Source of the DNA: Entomomonas sp964395065 | Lineage (GTDB): Bacteria; Pseudomonadota; Gammaproteobacteria; Pseudomonadales; Pseudomonadaceae | Assembly (NCBI GenBank): GCA_964395065.1 | Contig: CAYNAM010000069.1 | Coordinates: 1-13,177 of the forward strand | Length of the DNA stretch: 13,177 nucleotides | Reading direction: 5' to 3' | Shown: positions 1 to 6,711 of the stretch, one piece after another | Numbering within the stretch: the stretch's first letter is position 1 | Layout of the letters: each line of letters opens with the position of its first letter | Program-made: the position numbers and the translations under genes | The notes under the pieces: model-generated | Database searches by the model: none | Told to the model about the DNA's origin: nothing | Seen by the model: only the letters and a program-made list of their open reading frames with translations

Positions 1-246
1 TGTCTTGTTAATCATCTTCATATTGCTGATATTCATTGTAATGAAAATGTAACGAGTGACAAAGTCATTGCCTTGGGTAACGTTCTCAAGGAAATTTATA
101 CAGCAAAACTAGCATTACAATTTCCAGACCATCCTTGTGAAGTTGAGTTTTATATACCCGATAATAAAGAGAATATATTAGATTACCAATTATCATTTTG
201 GCAGAAAGGCGGGGAAAAGCTACCTGCACATAAGATTACTACTTGA
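1..246 (+). CDS. 3' end of an unrecognised gene (partial)
   Basis: Frame 1 is open from the first base to a TGA at 244-246 and encodes the last 81 residues of a protein whose start lies outside the window. The fragment begins CLVNHLHIAD and ends AHKITT. It is a mixed-polarity soluble sequence with no membrane segment and no motif I recognise, and I do not assign a function. It converges on the TPR gene, whose stop is at 283; the 36 bases between the two stops contain no obvious terminator hairpin. The sustained open frame and ordinary amino-acid composition support a real coding end, although the piece is short. Confidence 0.6.
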   Translation, partial: CLVNHLHIADIHCNENVTSDKVIALGNVLKEIYTAKLALQFPDHPCEVEFYIPDNKENILDYQLSFWQKGGEKLPAHKITT

Positions 247-282
247 TGATATTATCGGGTGGTTAATAAAAGCTTGTGATTT

Positions 283-1038
283 TTAAGGGGTATGTTGTAA
301 TGATTGCAACTGTTTTTTTGTATCAGACAAACAGTCAGCATGTAAGGTCCGATAATGTTTAGGCATAATCTTAGCATACGCCATTATTTCTTCTAATTGC
401 TGTTTTGCTTCTGTTAATTGCCCTTGATGATAGAGCAAACTCGCATAATAAAAACGTGCCTGAGGGCCCGAGTAATAAGAGACTAAAACCTTATATTCTT
501 CATCAGCTTTTGCGAAGTTTCCAGCCATTTGTAGGGCTTGAGCATATAGTAAATGCCCTTCTTGAGAGCGAAATTCTGGATTTCTCTCAATTAAAAAATC
601 TAATGTCTTTTGGCATTCTAAATAGTTATTTACATGAAACTGTGCTTTGGCTAATTTTAATAATAACTGAGGTTTATCATGATAAATACCTGTCAATGCC
701 TTTTGATAATAAGGAAGCGCTTCGTTGTAATGGTGTAAGCGTGATAGCTCATCGGCTAATGCTTCATTATTTTCAGGGGTGTCTGCAATATACAATGCGG
801 ATTGTAATTTTTTTAAATGGCGTGTAGGTGCAACTTTATCTTGTAAGCGGTTGACCGCTTGGCGTCCTTTATAGCTGCCTAGCAATTCAGGTAATAAAAT
901 GGCTAATGCATAAATCAGACAACCCAAAAAAGGAAAAATAATGATGAGATAGAGCCAGTAGCGCTCTTGTCCTGTTTTTATCACATGCAAAGCGCATGCA
1001 ATTTGGCACGCGATGGATAACAAAAAGAGAATAGGCAT
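283..1038 (-). CDS. Membrane-anchored tetratricopeptide-repeat protein
   Basis: This is a 251-residue protein with two N-terminal hydrophobic segments (about 1-19 and 28-53) separated by a short polar turn (KTGQERYW). The pair resembles the PLDc_N-like hairpin of small inner-membrane proteins. The rest is soluble and built of degenerate TPR units at about 88-121, 124-155, 160-190 and 193-225, with typical helix-turn-helix wording such as YNEALPYYQKAL and FAKADEEYKVL. Family knowledge suggests a scaffold for protein-protein contacts on the cytoplasmic face of the membrane; the partner is unknown. The start is supported by AAGGAT six bases before the ATG. A good -10 (TATAAT) lies upstream on the same strand. 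It is divergent from the membrane protein gene at 1221. Confidence 0.8.
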   Translation of the reverse strand: MPILFLLSIACQIACALHVIKTGQERYWLYLIIIFPFLGCLIYALAILLPELLGSYKGRQAVNRLQDKVAPTRHLKKLQSALYIADTPENNEALADELSRLHHYNEALPYYQKALTGIYHDKPQLLLKLAKAQFHVNNYLECQKTLDFLIERNPEFRSQEGHLLYAQALQMAGNFAKADEEYKVLVSYYSGPQARFYYASLLYHQGQLTEAKQQLEEIMAYAKIMPKHYRTLHADCLSDTKKQLQSLQHTP

Positions 1039-1093
1039 GGCAACATCCTTATTTGAGGGCGTTAGCAGTTTTCAACTGTCGAAAGAGTGGGCT

Positions 1094-1122
1094 ATTATAG
1101 ATGAATTTATTTTAGAGATAAA
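1094..1122 (-). promoter_or_regulatory. Candidate sigma70 promoter of the TPR gene
   Basis: On the minus strand a perfect TATAAT (plus coordinates 1094-1099) follows a weak -35 TTTATC (1117-1122) with a 17-base spacer, about 55 bases upstream of the ATG at 1038. The -35 matches consensus at only three positions, so the call rests mainly on the -10 and the spacing. No equally good promoter was seen for the plus-strand gene at 1221. Confidence 0.4.
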
Positions 1123-1220
1123 TTGAACGCACATTTAATTTATAAAAATAAAGCGATTATTGCATTTTTTAATGGATTTTATCTGTGATTGATATGTAAA
1201 AAGAGATAGAAGGATAGCTT

Positions 1221-1868
1221 ATGAGCAATGAAGTAACACAATATTTTGATGTTCTTGAACAACTTGTTAAAGCTGAACAGCAGGCACAAAAGGAAAGCGA
1301 TCAGCGCGTTTTAAAAAAGAAACCATGGTTTGGCTACCTAGAAACTTTTATAATGACGTGTTTAGTTATCTGGATAATTTGTTTAACATTAAGTTTACTA
1401 CATATGCCTTGGCTAAAAAATATCAGTGAACTTTTCTTCATTCTTGGTTTATTGCCCATCGTTATTCTGACTGTCTGCACTTTCTATAGTAAGGGAAGTG
1501 CGCTATCAATTGCGCGTTGTAATGGAGAGGTCGATAGTAAATATTTAAGCCAACTCATGACATTTTCAAAGCAAACGCTAGAATTAGGCTGTATAGAGTT
1601 GGAGCATGGGCGTAATTGGTTTTATAAAGGCTTGGGGAATCTATCAGGTGCTATTGATAAAGTTGGGCTTATTCCTAGTATTCTCACGTTAGTAGCGCTT
1701 TATGCTATTCCTGATAAGTTGCCTGAGTGGGCTTTTCCGCTCGTTATTATGTGTGGGATCCTTTATGTGGTCTCTTTCGTATTTCAAGAACGCTTGATGC
1801 GATTTGAGCGCATGCTTGATCTTACAAGGCTAGCGTTAAAACTTAAAGACGATGAAAGGCATGGCTAA
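1221..1868 (+). CDS. Unrecognised four-helix inner-membrane protein
   Basis: This 215-residue protein matches no family I recognise. Residues 1-35 are charged and look like an amphipathic or coiled-coil cytoplasmic segment (EQLVKAEQQAQKESDQR). Hydrophobic segments follow at about 40-60, 68-89, 148-163 and 170-188. The stretch between helices 2 and 3 (about 90-147) is a soluble loop, and the tail after 189 is strongly charged (RLMRFERMLD, LKLKDDERHG). The arrangement is two helical hairpins with both termini probably cytoplasmic. The ATG has AAGGA eight bases upstream, which supports the start. An 86-base gap separates it from the secreted-protein gene downstream, so co-transcription is possible but not shown. 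Confidence 0.75.
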   Translation: MSNEVTQYFDVLEQLVKAEQQAQKESDQRVLKKKPWFGYLETFIMTCLVIWIICLTLSLLHMPWLKNISELFFILGLLPIVILTVCTFYSKGSALSIARCNGEVDSKYLSQLMTFSKQTLELGCIELEHGRNWFYKGLGNLSGAIDKVGLIPSILTLVALYAIPDKLPEWAFPLVIMCGILYVVSFVFQERLMRFERMLDLTRLALKLKDDERHG

Positions 1869-1954
1869 TCTTAGACTAATCAATAATAGTTTTTAAATAC
1901 TGTTTAGCTTATAAAGTCATTATTTAGATACAGATTCACGTTTTAGGTGGTACG

Positions 1955-2521
1955 ATGAAGATTAATAGCCAGTTACTTAAAAAAATCACACTAACGCTTT
2001 TAATAAGCTCTGTAACCTCTGTCTATGCAGGGAATGTGACCCCGTGTATTAATATTACTAACCATTTTAACAAACCAGCATTAGCCGCATTATTTAGCAA
2101 TAAACAAAACGTCCAAGTACATTTAACAAGCAGCAGCCCATTGGGTACAGTAGGTTGCTATGTTCAAACTAACATCAGCTATACTGCAGGCATTTTTAAT
2201 CAAGTGACCCAAGACATAGGAAGCATACTGGTTTATCAAATACCTGATGGTCAACAAATTTACAAAGAAGATAAACTAACATTTATGCCGGTTGGCGCAA
2301 GACAAAACTGGCAAAATGAATTGCCCAATGTTGTAGAAGGTTATCTAAGTAATGCAATGGAAGGCTACCAAGCATTTAATGCTTACTTATCCAATGGTGA
2401 TTATGTCGTGTTTATTTATACAGATACCCCCAATGATCCCAGCACGATTACCCAACTGAGTCCAGCATTTGTTAATTACATTAATGTAATGGCAACACAG
2501 GTGATAGCAACGCCTAAGTAA
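1955..2521 (+). CDS. Small secreted or periplasmic protein of unknown function
   Basis: This 188-residue protein has a clear Sec signal peptide: a positive start (MKINSQLLKK), a hydrophobic core ITLTLLISSV and a probable signal peptidase I site after VYA at residue 25. The mature part has two cysteines (C31 and C68) that could form one disulfide. It is otherwise rich in Asn, Thr, Gln and Tyr, which suggests a beta-rich exported domain. There is no lipobox. I recognise no family. The ATG is preceded by AGGTGG with a four-base gap. It is followed by an intergenic region with a strong inverted repeat and then the convergent arginase-family gene. Confidence 0.75.
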   Translation: MKINSQLLKKITLTLLISSVTSVYAGNVTPCINITNHFNKPALAALFSNKQNVQVHLTSSSPLGTVGCYVQTNISYTAGIFNQVTQDIGSILVYQIPDGQQIYKEDKLTFMPVGARQNWQNELPNVVEGYLSNAMEGYQAFNAYLSNGDYVVFIYTDTPNDPSTITQLSPAFVNYINVMATQVIATPK

Positions 2522-2564
2522 GGAGTTAACGCTTCTAAAGTTTAGGTATAGTTAACAATCCTCA

Positions 2565-2604
2565 GTCGACTACCCTTAGAAAGTATTAACGTATGGTAGT
2601 CGAC
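2565..2604. repeat. Perfect 10-bp inverted repeat between convergent genes
   Basis: GTCGACTACC (2565-2574) and GGTAGTCGAC (2595-2604) are exact reverse complements around a 20-base spacer. The region sits between the stop of the secreted-protein gene and the stop of the arginase-family gene. Neither side has a T-run, so it is not a classic intrinsic terminator. It may act as a bidirectional transcript-end structure or be a protein-binding or recombination site. Confidence 0.6.
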
Positions 2605-2634
2605 ACAACCAACATCAAACCTACATGATCGCGC

Positions 2635-3528
2635 CTATTTCATAAATGACATAGATGCCATCATATTTTTTAAATTTAATGCATCCCATGGCATATGCTC
2701 AGCAAAGCTGATACCAACCACTTGGCTTGCATCGTCTACATTTTTTAGTATTTGAGTTAATTGAGAAATAGTAATTTTGCCTGTTACTGTCTCAAAAGGT
2801 TCTGAGTTGGGGTTCATCGTGAGTTGTGAATAAAAACCTTTGGGATCAAGCACGTCTAAATCGACATGGATAACAATGTGGTCAAATTTATTTTTATCAA
2901 TCCAGTGGGTAATCGCTTCATTATTATTAGTTAATTCTTTGAGAGGAATAACTTGTAAACCGATATCTTTAACTGTTTGTTCTTCGTAGGGAGCATTGTA
3001 TTTATCAATACCAATGATTAACACCTGATCTTTTTTAAAAGGTTTTTTTACCTCTTTTGATAAAACAGGGTCACCTTTGCCCAATAGATTGCCTAGCACC
3101 ATTGCATGTTCTCTATTAAAATCTTGAGGGGTAGATATATCTGGGTGTGCATCAATCCATAAAATCCCTACATTTCCTTGATAGCGTTCGTTAAGATAAG
3201 CAAATGGTGCTTGGCTTACTAAACAATCTCCACCAAACATAATGATTCGATCTGGTTTATTATCCTCTATAATTTTTCTTGCGACCTTAAATTGCTGTAA
3301 AACAGTATTTTGCCAGACAACCCCATTCTCTATAGGTCTATTTTCTTCCATATTATAAGGAGCAACAGGGACTTCTATTAATGGGGCATCAGTTTGAGGT
3401 GCTAAAAAAGCAAGTAAGCGTGCTCCTAACGGATATATTTCTCCTGACGGCGGTGTTATATCATAATCTCCACCTTGCCATTGCGGCATAAGTAGACGTA
3501 TAGTTTTAGATTGACTCATAGGTTTCAT
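2635..3528 (-). CDS. Arginase/agmatinase-family (ureohydrolase) protein
   Basis: This 297-residue protein has the ureohydrolase fold signatures in order: GGDC at 99-102, WIDAHPD at 124-130, His141, HVDLDVLDP at 221-229 and a late glutamate in SFAEHMPWD (E277). In arginases the Asp and His residues of these motifs bind a dinuclear manganese centre that hydrolyses a guanidino or formimino group. The first motif normally ends in His (GGDH) but here has Cys102, a variant I associate with less-characterised branches, so the substrate cannot be named. The first ATG is chosen because AGGGA lies at proper distance; a second Met is at codon 4. The gene is divergent from an HxlR regulator whose probable operator overlaps its promoter. 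Confidence 0.85.
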   Translation of the reverse strand: MKPMSQSKTIRLLMPQWQGGDYDITPPSGEIYPLGARLLAFLAPQTDAPLIEVPVAPYNMEENRPIENGVVWQNTVLQQFKVARKIIEDNKPDRIIMFGGDCLVSQAPFAYLNERYQGNVGILWIDAHPDISTPQDFNREHAMVLGNLLGKGDPVLSKEVKKPFKKDQVLIIGIDKYNAPYEEQTVKDIGLQVIPLKELTNNNEAITHWIDKNKFDHIVIHVDLDVLDPKGFYSQLTMNPNSEPFETVTGKITISQLTQILKNVDDASQVVGISFAEHMPWDALNLKNMMASMSFMK

Positions 3529-3560
3529 TTTTTAATTCCCTGTGTGGATGGTGTTTTTTT

Positions 3561-3588
3561 ATTGTATACTTCACTAATAAATAAACAA
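3561..3588 (-). promoter_or_regulatory. Promoter of the arginase-family gene
   Basis: On the minus strand TTGTTT (plus 3583-3588) and TACAAT (3561-3566) are spaced by 16 bases, a close fit to a sigma70 promoter, and lie upstream of the start at 3528. The whole promoter lies inside the dyad at 3564-3594 except for its last three bases. Confidence 0.55.
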
Positions 3589-3594
3589 GTATGC
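3564..3594. promoter_or_regulatory. Candidate HxlR-family operator
   Basis: GTATACTT (3564-3571) and AAGTATGC (3587-3594) form an inverted repeat matching at seven of eight positions, with a 15-base AT-rich centre. HxlR-family regulators such as YodB bind dyads with TACT/AGTA half-sites, so the wording fits the family. It overlaps the arginase-family promoter and lies about 40 bases before the regulator's own start, which suggests repression of the divergent gene and possible autoregulation. Binding is inferred. Confidence 0.5.
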
Positions 3595-3632
3595 ACTTTT
3601 TTACCTCATACTAACTAAAAGGAAAGTGTAAA

Positions 3633-3974
3633 GTGAGCATAAAAGAATTTAAAAACATTGAATCACTACAAGATACGCCATTCGGCTATACCTTATCACT
3701 CATCGGTGGTAAGTGGAAAATGATTATTCTGTATTGGTTGGTGGAAGTTAAGGTAGCGCGCTATAATGAATTACAGCGCCTAATCGGCTCTATCTCTTAC
3801 AAAACCTTAAGTGTACAGTTGAAAGAGCTTGAAGCCGATGGCTTGATTACTCGTACTGAGTACCCCCAAATCCCTCCCAAAGTGGAGTATTCATTATCAG
3901 AAAAAGGATGGTCACTTTACCCGCTCATGGAAGCAATGTGTGCATGGGGAGAGAAAAATAAACCAATGGCTTAA
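3633..3974 (+). CDS. HxlR-family winged-helix transcriptional regulator
   Basis: This 113-residue protein is a typical full-length HxlR regulator. The opening TPFGYTLSLIGGKWKMIILYWL (read from residue 15), the recognition-helix region ISYKTLSVQLKELEADGLI (54-72) and the wing with PPKVEYSLSEKG (81-92) are the family hallmarks. These proteins bind DNA as dimers and often respond to electrophiles or metabolites. The N-terminal cysteine used for redox sensing in YodB or HypR is absent; the only Cys is at 103 (AMCAWGE). The start is a GTG, preceded by AAAAGGA with a nine-base gap; no ATG gives the conserved N-terminus. It probably controls the divergent arginase-family gene through the dyad at 3564-3594. 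Confidence 0.9.
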   Translation: MSIKEFKNIESLQDTPFGYTLSLIGGKWKMIILYWLVEVKVARYNELQRLIGSISYKTLSVQLKELEADGLITRTEYPQIPPKVEYSLSEKGWSLYPLMEAMCAWGEKNKPMA

Positions 3975-4008
3975 GTAGTAAAAAAGCATCTCAAGCCAAT
4001 AGCGTGCA

Positions 4009-4737
4009 TCATTGCCGTATTAATAACTGATAGCGCTCACTGAGTTTATCAAGGAACCTATAGAGCTTTTGATTCATCTCATCATAGTTATGTGTGCGTA
4101 ACTTCTCGGCGCTTTCGACAAACTTAAACTCAGCAGCGCGGTTGAGATCGTTTTGTGAATGGGCAATAAGTTGCTCAACGACATCATGGGTAAGCTCCAT
4201 ATGGCATTGGAAACCAAAGGCAAGAGAAGTATAAGCGATAATTTGACGAGGACACCCTTCACTGTAAGCAAGTACCTCTGCTTCTGACGTTAATCCAGGC
4301 ATATCGTTATGCCAGTGGCCAACAGACAGGGGAGAATCAAAATGTGAGAATAAAGCATGGTTTTTCCCTGCTTCCGTGAGCATAATAGGGAATTTACCGA
4401 TTTCCTTTTCTGGGCTGTGTTCAAACTTAGCCCCTAGAGCCTCTCCCAAAAGTTGTGAACCAAGGCAAATACCGATCACCACTTTGCCAGCATTCACTGC
4501 TGTAGCAATGATGGCTTGCTCGGCTTTGGTGTTAAAATGAGGGCATTCTGCTTGGCTGGTCGCGGGGCTTTGGGGCCCACCCATCACGATTAAAAAGTCG
4601 AACGGGGTAATTGATTGGGGTAGGCTATCCCCTTGGTATAAGCGAGAATAGGTGATGTGATGTCCCTTGTTTTTTGCCCATGTCTCATAAGCACCGGGCG
4701 CTTCAAAACTTTCATGGATGATAAAGTGTATGTGCAT
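4009..4737 (-). CDS. GMP-synthase-like class I glutamine amidotransferase domain protein
   Basis: This 242-residue protein is a stand-alone class I (triad) glutamine amidotransferase domain. It shows MGGPQSP (52-58), the nucleophile elbow GICLGSQLLGEALG with Cys91, and the His/Glu pair in FGFQCHMELT (H179, E181). Family members release ammonia from glutamine or act as gamma-glutamyl hydrolases; stand-alone copies are often of unknown substrate, so GuaA activity itself is not implied. A C-terminal helical extension of about 50 residues follows the domain. AGGAG seven bases before the ATG is an excellent ribosome site. Upstream it is directly preceded by the stump of a GNAT acetyltransferase on the same strand, so its original promoter may have been lost with that gene. 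Confidence 0.85.
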   Translation of the reverse strand: MHIHFIIHESFEAPGAYETWAKNKGHHITYSRLYQGDSLPQSITPFDFLIVMGGPQSPATSQAECPHFNTKAEQAIIATAVNAGKVVIGICLGSQLLGEALGAKFEHSPEKEIGKFPIMLTEAGKNHALFSHFDSPLSVGHWHNDMPGLTSEAEVLAYSEGCPRQIIAYTSLAFGFQCHMELTHDVVEQLIAHSQNDLNRAAEFKFVESAEKLRTHNYDEMNQKLYRFLDKLSERYQLLIRQ

Positions 4738-4779
4738 CTTGATACTCCTAAGTTAGTAAGGGCAGGCGGTGTATTGATT

Positions 4780-4878
4780 TTATAGTGGCATTCTATACTC
4801 AATAACACCTGGTTTATTGGCTACCCAATCATATAGGCGTTGAGCTGTGGTGTTGGTTTGTTGAGTGTGCCAGTATAT
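4780..4878 (-). pseudogene. C-terminal remnant of a GNAT N-acetyltransferase
   Basis: Minus-strand codons from 4878 to the TAA at 4780-4782 read IYWHTQQTNTTAQRLYDWV, then end with EYRMPL. The pattern YWHTxxTNxxAxRLYD near a C-terminus is characteristic of GNAT acetyltransferases (acetyl-CoA-dependent acylation of amines). There is no start codon: an in-frame TGA (4879-4881) stops the frame immediately upstream. Only about 32 residues of an expected 150 or so remain. The break point coincides with the break in the plus-strand MocR remnant. The gene formerly preceded the amidotransferase at 4737 by 42 bases. The family call rests on motif recognition only. Confidence 0.6.
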
Positions 4879-5077
4879 TCATCTCCTTTGTTGGTTACTG
4901 GGTAGCCTAACCGAAGCGGACGCTATCACCAAATGTCGTGAGGCAGGGTTAGGCGTACAACCGTTATCACGCTACTGCCAACAACCGATTGGTCGACAAG
5001 GGCTCTTATTAGGCTATGCCGCCCATACAGAACAACAAATAGTTGAGGGGGTTAAGCAACTGGCCGCTATTTTATAG
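4871..5077 (+). pseudogene. C-terminal remnant of a MocR/PdxR-type GntR-aminotransferase regulator
   Basis: The plus-strand frame ending at TAG 5075-5077 carries the typical end of MocR regulators: an IHLLCWL segment, then EADAITKCREAGLGVQPLSRY, then GLLLGYAAHTEQQIVEGVKQLAAIL (read in part). MocR proteins are GntR-type DNA-binding domains fused to a PLP aminotransferase-like domain of about 450 to 500 residues in total; only about 68 C-terminal residues survive. The frame is cut upstream by a TGA at 4862-4864, and no DNA-binding domain is present. A GTG at 4865 could open a 70-codon frame, but it would make only this tail. The 5' sequence runs straight into the oppositely oriented GNAT stump. 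Confidence 0.75.
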
Positions 5078-5091
5078 CGACCATTTGTAGA

Positions 5092-5676
5092 TCAAGTGGC
5101 AGGGCGGTCAAACCATTTATTAACGGTAGGCGCTTGATAATGGCGCATTTTCTCTAATAACTTAAGGGGTTCAGCCTCATTAATTAATAGCTGGCGGTGT
5201 TCAGGCTTCATAAACTGTGCAGCGATGACGCTGTCTAAAAACTGAATAAGTGGGTCATAAAACCCTTTAATATTAAGCACGCCAGTAGGTTTATGATGAA
5301 AACCCAATTGTGACCATGTCAGCATCTCAAACAACTCTTCAAACGTACCGATACCACCGGGTAAAGCAATAAAGCCATCACTTAACTCTGCCATTTTAGC
5401 CTTTCGTGCATGCATTGACTCTACCACCAATAACTGGCTTAACCTTTGATGTGTCATTGCTGATTTTTCAGCTAAACGCTCAGGGATAATTCCAATCACT
5501 TCACCGCCGGCAGCCAGTGCTGCATCCGCTACAATTCCCATCAGCCCGGCAGTGGTGCCTCCGTAAACAAGGCCAATGTTGGCTTTAGCCAGAGTTTGCC
5601 CCAAAAGCGTTGCTTGCTCAGCATAAACAGGGTCATTCCCCTTATTTGATCCACAAAATATACAAATACGTTTCAT
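5092..5676 (-). CDS. LOG-family cytokinin riboside 5'-monophosphate phosphoribohydrolase (TIGR00730 type)
   Basis: This 194-residue protein, of normal length for the family, is a Rossmann-like LOG protein. Key motifs are FCGSNKGNDPVY (7-18), VYGGTTAGLMG (37-47), SMHARKAKM (87-95) and the signature PGGIGTFEELFEML (106-119), whose residues bind the phosphoribosyl group and include the catalytic Glu. Members hydrolyse the N-glycosidic bond of nucleoside 5'-monophosphates, producing ribose 5-phosphate and a free base; in bacteria the role is often nucleotide salvage or housekeeping. The start is preceded only by a weak AAGAGA, but the conserved MKRICIFCGS opening fixes it. It converges with the MocR remnant, leaving 14 bases between stops. 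Confidence 0.92.
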   Translation of the reverse strand: MKRICIFCGSNKGNDPVYAEQATLLGQTLAKANIGLVYGGTTAGLMGIVADAALAAGGEVIGIIPERLAEKSAMTHQRLSQLLVVESMHARKAKMAELSDGFIALPGGIGTFEELFEMLTWSQLGFHHKPTGVLNIKGFYDPLIQFLDSVIAAQFMKPEHRQLLINEAEPLKLLEKMRHYQAPTVNKWFDRPAT

Positions 5677-5727
5677 TATTTTTCTCTTTTAATAAGAGCT
5701 GCTTATACTTGAACTGTAAGATCTGGT

Positions 5728-5755
5728 ATAGTCTTTTTGTTGAGAGATAGACTAT
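5728..5755. repeat. Short inverted repeat after the trio operon
   Basis: ATAGTCT (5728-5734) and AGACTAT (5749-5755) form a 7-bp stem with a 14-base loop, just past the stop of the FemAB-like gene (5767) and upstream of the LOG gene. There is no adjacent T-run on the minus strand, so termination is uncertain; an operator for the LOG gene is an alternative. Confidence 0.3.
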
Positions 5756-5766
5756 CTATTTATCTT

Positions 5767-6711
5767 CTAGATCAATAGCTCATAAAAATCATGGGTAATT
5801 GCTCTGCCACCATACATTTCTTTTTGTGCAATCAATCCATTATTCAAGATGGTTCCATTATTTTCAGTTGATATACCAAAGCTAAAGTATTTTTTATTGA
5901 CATAATGATGATTAATTAAGTAATCCATGACTAGCTCGAGAGCCATCACCTCTCTACCTTGTGGTGTGGTAGTAATGTATTGTGTATGTGCGACTAAGGG
6001 CGTTTCATAAATGATAGTACCTGCCATTAATTCATTATTGATAAAGCCGCCAAACATTTTTATGTTATCTGGAAAGCTTTCAGCAAGTCGTTTTATTTCA
6101 TCGGCTGAGTGAGTCGCTTTGGTGTTGTATTTTTGTTCAAGAATTTGGTTTTCACACTCGATAAAAAGCTGAAAATCATTGAATTGCTTTACCTCAACAT
6201 TGGCTTGTTTGGCTTTGCTTATGCCCCATCTCTTTCCTTTTGAAAACTTTATTTTTTCAGGCAAGTAGACCACTGTTGCTACATCTCGCCTAATAAGATT
6301 CGCCTCATTAATAAATAAAGCGTAGAGATCTTCGTCAGAAGGATAGGCGTGGTAGATGGAGGGTATACACTTGTAGATTAGCTTATGAATATTTTTTTCT
6401 TTGAAAAATGATTTCATAGATTCAAAGCAAGCTAACATCTTAGCAGTTGTCATTTTTTTATTGGTAAGGATGCCGCCAAAGCTAAGTCCAGCATGGCTTG
6501 ATGCTTGGTTTTCATTGTAAGAGCAGGGCATGACAGCGATTAATGTTGTATCTTCATAAAACATTAAAGAGATATCGTTAAATCTATCTGCATGATAGTC
6601 CATATAGTCACGTTGAAGCATAAACGTGGCATTCTTTGAGGATTGAACAAAGTTATCCCAGTCACTTTTGTGAGGTGTTGAATATTGTTGTACGGTTATA
6701 GTCATGCTCAT
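5767..6711 (-). CDS. FemAB/GNAT-like acyltransferase of a glycan-modification operon
   Basis: This 314-residue soluble protein has the organisation of FemAB-like, double-GNAT acyltransferases (the BioF2-like group). It has an N-terminal half ending in an SFGGILTNKK segment (about 77-86) and a C-terminal half with a MFGGFINNELMAGTIIYE strand pair (about 219-236) and a HTQYITTTPQGREVMALELVMDYL helix region (from about 242). Relatives in surface-polysaccharide loci transfer acyl or aminoacyl groups to amino sugars or peptides; the donor here cannot be told. The start overlaps the preceding stop as ATGA, so translation is coupled to the beta-propeller gene; a second Met sits at codon 3. It is the last gene of the leftward trio. 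The family call is moderate. Confidence 0.65.
   Translation of the reverse strand: MSMTITVQQYSTPHKSDWDNFVQSSKNATFMLQRDYMDYHADRFNDISLMFYEDTTLIAVMPCSYNENQASSHAGLSFGGILTNKKMTTAKMLACFESMKSFFKEKNIHKLIYKCIPSIYHAYPSDEDLYALFINEANLIRRDVATVVYLPEKIKFSKGKRWGISKAKQANVEVKQFNDFQLFIECENQILEQKYNTKATHSADEIKRLAESFPDNIKMFGGFINNELMAGTIIYETPLVAHTQYITTTPQGREVMALELVMDYLINHHYVNKKYFSFGISTENNGTILNNGLIAQKEMYGGRAITHDFYELLI

Noticed and set aside
405..827. 140-codon open frame on the plus strand inside the TPR gene
   Set aside because: Lies antisense to a well-supported TPR protein, has no ribosome site and reads as non-protein-like sequence.
4590..4808. 72-codon minus-strand frame (MLLSIECHYK...) overlapping the amidotransferase start
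   Set aside because: Runs in another frame through both the GNAT stump and the amidotransferase 5' end; the latter two have motif support.
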